A DNA stretch of 64,000 nt from Streptomyces poonensis (GTDB taxonomy: Bacteria > Actinomycetota > Actinomycetes > Streptomycetales > Streptomycetaceae). Made by a program: the position numbers and the translations under genes. Positions 60,645 to 64,000 of the stretch are shown one piece after another (position 1 is the stretch's first letter; each line of letters opens with the position of its first letter). Below the pieces are notes generated by a model. It was not told the origin of the DNA, made no database searches, and worked only from the letters and a program-made list of their open reading frames with translations. The stretch lies in contig NZ_BMVW01000001.1 of the NCBI RefSeq assembly GCF_014650915.1, forward strand, positions 806,001 to 870,000, given 5' to 3'.

Positions 60645-61928
60645 ATGCCTTCCGCCAGTACCGAGGCGCCCACCACCGTGGGCGCCGACGCAGCCGTTGC
60701 CACCACTACTCCTGTCGACACCGACTCGCGCATGGCCCCGGGCGGGCCCGGCTACCGCCGGATGAACGTCGCCCTCTTCCTCGCGGGTGTCGCGACCTTC
60801 GCCCTCCTGTACTGCACGCAGGCGCTGCTGCCGCTGGTCTCGGACGACCTCGGGGTGACCGCGAGCGCGGCGAGCTGGACGGTGTCGGCCGCGACGGGCG
60901 CGCTGGCGCTGTTCGTGCTGCCGATGAGCGCGCTGTCGGAGCGCTTCGGACGGCGCACGGTCATGACGGCCTCCCTGGCGGTGGCGGTGGGCGTGAGCCT
61001 GCTGGTGCCGTTCGCGCCGAACCTGGGCGTACTGGTGTTCCTGCGGGCGGTACAGGGCGCGGCGCTGGCCGGGCTGCCCGCGTCGGCGACCGCCTACCTC
61101 GCGGAGGAGGTCCGCCCGAAGGCGCTGATCACGTCGATCGGCCTGTTCGTCGCCGGCAACAGCATCGGCGGCATGAGCGGCCGCGTCATCACCGGCTGGG
61201 TCGCGCAGGAGTGGGGCTGGCGGGTCGCCCTCGGGGTGATGGGCGTGGTGGCGGTGGCGTGCGCGGTGGCCTTCCGGCTGCTGCTGCCGGCCCCGAAGCA
61301 CTTCACTCCCGGCTCGCTGCGGCCACGCGTCCTGGCCCGTACGGTCCGCGGCCACCTCTCGAACCCGCTGCTGCGCCGGCTTTACGCGATCGGCGCGCTG
61401 TTCATGATGGTCTTCGGCGGCGTCTACACGGTGATCGGCTACCGCCTGACCGACGCGCCCTTCTCCCTCCCCCAGGGCATCATCGGCTCGATCTTCCTGG
61501 TGTACCTCGTGGGCACGTTCTCCGCGTCGGCGGCCGGGAAGCTGGTGGCCCGGCTGGGACGGCGGGGCGCGCTCTATCTGGCGGGCGGCACGACCATGGC
61601 CGGGCTGCTGCTGTCGCTGGCCGACGCGCTGGTGCCGGTCCTGCTCGGCCTGGTGCTGATCACGGCGGGCTTCTTCGCCGGGCACGCGGTCGCCTCGTCC
61701 TCGGTGAGCCACACGGCCACGGAGGGCCGTGCCCAGGCCTCCGCGCTGTACCAGTCGATGTACTACGTGGGCTCCAGCGCGGGCAGCACGGTCGGCGCGG
61801 TGGCGTATCACGCGGGCGGCTGGGCCGGAACGGTCGGGATGGGCCTGCTGGCGGTGGCCGGCGTCGTGACGATCACGGTGGCGGGCACGCGCGCGGCGCG
61901 GGCGGAGCGGCGGCTCGTCGCGGCCTGA
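60645..61928 (+). CDS. MFS transporter
   Basis: Twelve-helix major facilitator, 427 residues. Signature positions are PLVSDDLGVTASAASWTVSA in helices 1-2, ALSERFGRRTVMTASL (the loop 2-3 motif) and RAVQGAALAGLPASATAYLA (motif C-like). Similar proteins act as arabinose or drug exporters (AraJ/YdhP group). A 45-residue Thr/Ala-rich leader precedes helix 1. ATG at 60645 is preceded by TACCGT with a six-base gap, indicating a leaderless transcript and ruling out the longer frame. The divergent LysR gene is its likely controller. Confidence 0.92.
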   Translation: MPSASTEAPTTVGADAAVATTTPVDTDSRMAPGGPGYRRMNVALFLAGVATFALLYCTQALLPLVSDDLGVTASAASWTVSAATGALALFVLPMSALSERFGRRTVMTASLAVAVGVSLLVPFAPNLGVLVFLRAVQGAALAGLPASATAYLAEEVRPKALITSIGLFVAGNSIGGMSGRVITGWVAQEWGWRVALGVMGVVAVACAVAFRLLLPAPKHFTPGSLRPRVLARTVRGHLSNPLLRRLYAIGALFMMVFGGVYTVIGYRLTDAPFSLPQGIIGSIFLVYLVGTFSASAAGKLVARLGRRGALYLAGGTTMAGLLLSLADALVPVLLGLVLITAGFFAGHAVASSSVSHTATEGRAQASALYQSMYYVGSSAGSTVGAVAYHAGGWAGTVGMGLLAVAGVVTITVAGTRAARAERRLVAA

Positions 61929-61946
61929 TCCGGCGTACGAGCTCAA

Positions 61947-61986
61947 GCGGCGGCCCGGCGAGGCGTACGTCTCGCCGGGCCGCCGC
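61947..61986 (+). terminator. Terminator of the MFS gene
   Basis: Perfect 16-bp stem (61947-61962 with 61971-61986) and eight-base loop, 19 bases after the stop codon. Confidence 0.9.
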
Positions 61987-62153
61987 ATCCCACGCACCAC
62001 GCGCCCACCGGCTTCCCCGCACGCCTCTGCACGCCTTCACCACCTGGGCGTTCTCCCGCTTCGGGGGCCATTGTCAGTGGGCTGGGGTAGCTTCCGAAGG
62101 ACCGGCGGGCGAAGGAGCCCGCGACGGCGAGCAGAGCTACCAGGGGTGGGGCG

Positions 62154-63164
62154 ATGGGCAACGGTACGGCGACGGCGGATCTCGACGTGCAGCTGGAGAA
62201 GCACCGGGTCGAGCTGACCGGTTACTGCTACCGGATGCTCGGCTCGTCCTTCGAGGCCGAGGACGCGGTGCAGGACACGCTGGTGCGGGCCTGGCGCAGC
62301 TACGAGAAGTTCGAGGGCCGCTCCTCGCTCCGCTCGTGGCTGTACCGCATCGCGACGAACGTCTGCCTGGACATGCTGAACGCGGGCAACAAGCGGGCGC
62401 GCCCCGTGGACCTCACGGACGCGACGCCGCTCGCGCAGGCGGCCCTGTCCCCCCGCCCGGACCACACCTGGCTGGAGCCGGTGCCGGACGCGCGCGTGCT
62501 CCCCTCGGTCAGCGACCCCGCGGAGGCGGCCGTGGCGAAGGAATCGGTACGACTGGCGTTCATGGCGGCCCTGCAGAAGCTGCCGCCCAAGCAGCGGGCC
62601 GTGCTCATCCTGCGCGAGGTGCTGGCCTGGAAGGCGAGCGAGGTCGCCGAGCTCCTCGGCACCTCGGTCGCCTCGGTCAACAGCGCTCTCCAGCGGGCCC
62701 GGGCGACCCTGGCGGAGTCCCAGGGCCAGGAGGCGGACGGCGATGTCTCCGACGAGCTGGACGAGGAGCAGCGCAAGCTCCTCGACCGCTACGTGGCCGC
62801 CTTCGAGGGGTACGACATGCAGGCGCTGACCGCGCTGCTGCACGAGGACGCCATCATGACGATGCCGCCGTTCGACCTGTGGCTGCGCGGCACCGGCGAC
62901 ATCACGGGCTTCATGACGACGATCGGCGCGGCCTGCGCGGGCTCGCGCCTGATGCCGGTCGCGGTGAACGGGCTGCCGGGCTTCGCCCACTACAAGCCGG
63001 ACCCGGAGCGGGGCGGCTTCACCCCGTGGGCGATCCAGGTGCTGGAGCTCTCAGGGGGGCGGCTCGTCGGCCTCCACTGCTTCCTCGACACCGCCCGGTG
63101 GTTCCCGCTCTTCGAGCTGCCCGCCCACCTCGATGTCGAAGGGAAGCCCGACGAGGGCGAGTAG
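62154..63164 (+). CDS. ECF sigma factor with SnoaL-like C-terminal domain (SigG/SigJ type)
   Basis: Sigma factor of 336 residues. Region 2 (GYCYRMLGSSFEAEDAVQDT and RSWLYRIATNVCLDML) and region 4 (QKLPPKQRAVLILREVLAWK and LLGTSVASVNSALQRARATL) are complete. The C-terminal 140 residues form a SnoaL-like fold (LLDRYVAAFEGYDMQALTAL; PWAIQVLELSGGRLVGLHCF), a feature of the TIGR02960/SigG group, in which the extra domain, rather than an anti-sigma, may sense the signal. AGGGGTGGGG precedes the ATG. The last 114 bases overlap the convergent STAS gene. Confidence 0.93.
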   Translation: MGNGTATADLDVQLEKHRVELTGYCYRMLGSSFEAEDAVQDTLVRAWRSYEKFEGRSSLRSWLYRIATNVCLDMLNAGNKRARPVDLTDATPLAQAALSPRPDHTWLEPVPDARVLPSVSDPAEAAVAKESVRLAFMAALQKLPPKQRAVLILREVLAWKASEVAELLGTSVASVNSALQRARATLAESQGQEADGDVSDELDEEQRKLLDRYVAAFEGYDMQALTALLHEDAIMTMPPFDLWLRGTGDITGFMTTIGAACAGSRLMPVAVNGLPGFAHYKPDPERGGFTPWAIQVLELSGGRLVGLHCFLDTARWFPLFELPAHLDVEGKPDEGE

Positions 63165-63410
63165 CGCGCTCAGCGCCGGGCCGGGGTTGCGCAGCCGGAT
63201 GCGGCCCCCGGCCCGGCGGGCGGCGAGCTGGAGCCGGGCGAGCACGTCGACGGCGGCCAGCCCGGGCGGGCCGATCCCGCCGACGTCGCACACGACGACG
63301 CCCGCTCCGGTGGCCTCCAGCCGCGTGCGGACGTCGGCGCTCAGCCGGGGCACCTCGTCTCTGGTGAGGGGGCCCGGCAGCACGAGTACGGCGGGGGTCG
63401 TCGCTTCCAC
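63051..63410 (-). CDS. STAS-domain protein (anti-sigma antagonist type)
   Basis: A 119-residue protein with the STAS fold: VLVLPGPLTRDEVPRLSADV, GAGVVVCDVGGIGPPGLAAV and LQLAARRAGGRIRLRNPGPA. The usual phospho-Ser position in DxxGIxxxG appears as Pro-Gly (DVGGIGPPGLAAVD), so switching by an anti-sigma kinase may be lost. It overlaps the ECF sigma gene tail-to-tail by 114 bases. The GTG start has no ribosome site. Coding support is good, but the last 20 residues are low-complexity. Confidence 0.75.
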   Translation of the reverse strand: MEATTPAVLVLPGPLTRDEVPRLSADVRTRLEATGAGVVVCDVGGIGPPGLAAVDVLARLQLAARRAGGRIRLRNPGPALSALLALVGLPFDIEVGGQLEEREPPGGVEEAVEADEPPP

Positions 63411-63620
63411 GTGCGTAATGACCGGGCGGCTGCCGGAAACTCATCGGTAGCCGGTCGTGAGGGGGCACGACCGTCGTGGCCCGCAGCGTGAGATCACATT
63501 GACCCCGGCCGATCTTGGCCGGAGGGTTAGCTGTATGCCCCATGTACCAGCCTTGCAGGTGTTCTCTTCAACGGTTCTCGCCGCTGGCCTCCCGACCGTC
63601 CGAACCATCCGGGAGGTGCC

Positions 63621-64000
63621 GTGCAAGGGGTGCTGACGGGCTTCGCGGTCATCGCCGTCGTCATCGGCGTCGGCTACTGGCTCGGCCGGGGCGGCCATCT
63701 CGGCGAGCACGGACGCGAGGTGCTGACCCGGCTCGCCTTCCACGTGGCCTCACCGGCACTGCTGTTCACCACGCTCGCGCAGGCCGACCTGTCGGTGGTC
63801 TTCTCCAGCCGACTGCTGGTCACGGCGCTCAGCACGGCGGCGGTGATGGGCGCCTTCGTCGCAGTGGGCGTCGTACGCGGCTGGGGCGTGGGCCGGACCA
63901 CGATCGGCGCGCTGTGCTCGGGTTACGTCAACTCCGGCAACCTCGGCATCCCGATCGCCGTGTACGTGCTGGGCGACGCCTCGCTGGTGGCGCCGGTGCT
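63621..64000 (+). CDS. AEC-family transporter, N-terminal part
   Basis: Open to the edge of the window; 126 residues are visible. The N-terminal helices (VLTGFAVIAVVIGVGYWLGR; LAFHVASPALLFTTLAQA; LLVTALSTAAVMGAFVAVGV) and the signature GYVNSGNLGIPIAVYVLGDA match the auxin efflux carrier/malonate permease (AEC) family. Members export or import organic acids; the substrate is not known. GTG at 63621 has GGGAGG four bases before it. Divergent from the STAS gene. Confidence 0.88.
   Translation, partial: MQGVLTGFAVIAVVIGVGYWLGRGGHLGEHGREVLTRLAFHVASPALLFTTLAQADLSVVFSSRLLVTALSTAAVMGAFVAVGVVRGWGVGRTTIGALCSGYVNSGNLGIPIAVYVLGDASLVAPV

Noticed and set aside
60620..63367. Plus-strand frame of 915 codons across the MFS and sigma genes
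   Set aside because: It crosses a terminator and two recognised genes in another frame.

Overview
The window is a 64 kb piece of a high-GC actinobacterial chromosome, almost certainly Streptomyces. Reasons: about 70 percent GC with strong GC bias at codon position 3, many GTG starts, leaderless promoters, lipoprotein and secreted-protein density, and a gene order that I recall from the S. coelicolor core (roughly SCO4935 down to SCO4892: hutH, GGDEF protein, cya, birA, pccB-pccE, maf, accA2, deoD, phospho-sugar mutase, deoC, afsQ1-afsQ2-sigQ, add). No rRNA, tRNA, CRISPR array, transposase or integrase was seen.

Layout. 0-9.9 kb: XRE/MmyB regulator, ABM monooxygenase, large secreted subtilase, MacB-like ABC pair, L,D-transpeptidase, acidic small protein and a small LAxTG sortase substrate. 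9.9-16 kb: histidine ammonia-lyase, then two nucleotide second-messenger enzymes (diguanylate cyclase and class III adenylate cyclase) around an enoyl-CoA hydratase. 16-22.7 kb: a propionyl/acyl-CoA carboxylase locus in which BirA can biotinylate AccA2, which works with PccB and the epsilon subunit PccE; maf and two small membrane proteins sit between. 22.7-29.2 kb: TetR and DeoR regulators, LpdA-type flavoprotein quinone reductase, purine nucleoside phosphorylase and a phosphopentose/hexose mutase. 29.2-43.2 kb: a minus-strand Pst-like ABC system combined with sortase-fold proteins and a surface protein. 43.4-50.2 kb: two PH-domain membrane proteins, deoC, a catalytic aldehyde dehydrogenase and a cysteine-free partner. 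50.3-57.4 kb: uridine kinase, the SigQ/AfsQ1/AfsQ2 locus with a visible AfsQ1-type box, VanZ-like and PspC proteins. 57.5-64 kb: adenosine deaminase, alpha/beta hydrolase, LysR, MFS exporter, ECF sigma with SnoaL-like tail, STAS protein overlapping it, and a truncated AEC transporter.

How it works together. Nucleoside catabolism runs through the window: Add and PNP yield free base and (deoxy)ribose-1-P, the mutase makes the 5-phosphate, DeoC splits deoxyribose-5-P to glyceraldehyde-3-P and acetaldehyde, and the adjacent ALDH pair can oxidise the aldehyde. Three of these genes, 32 kb apart in total, share a perfect 12-bp palindrome placed over or just upstream of the minus 10 element of a leaderless promoter; this looks like one regulon.

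The most novel block is the 30.1-43.2 kb cluster: PstC, PstA with a long repeat-bearing tail, two membrane-anchored periplasmic-binding-like proteins, a third secreted binding protein, an Ig-like surface protein ending in a MASTG sorting signal, a multi-pass sortase homolog that has lost its catalytic His and Cys, PstB, and a lipoprotein with a sortase-like fold that keeps His, Cys and Arg. It sits, by my recollection of synteny, where S. coelicolor has almost nothing, and the discriminating Asp of PstS appears as Glu, so its ligand may not be phosphate.
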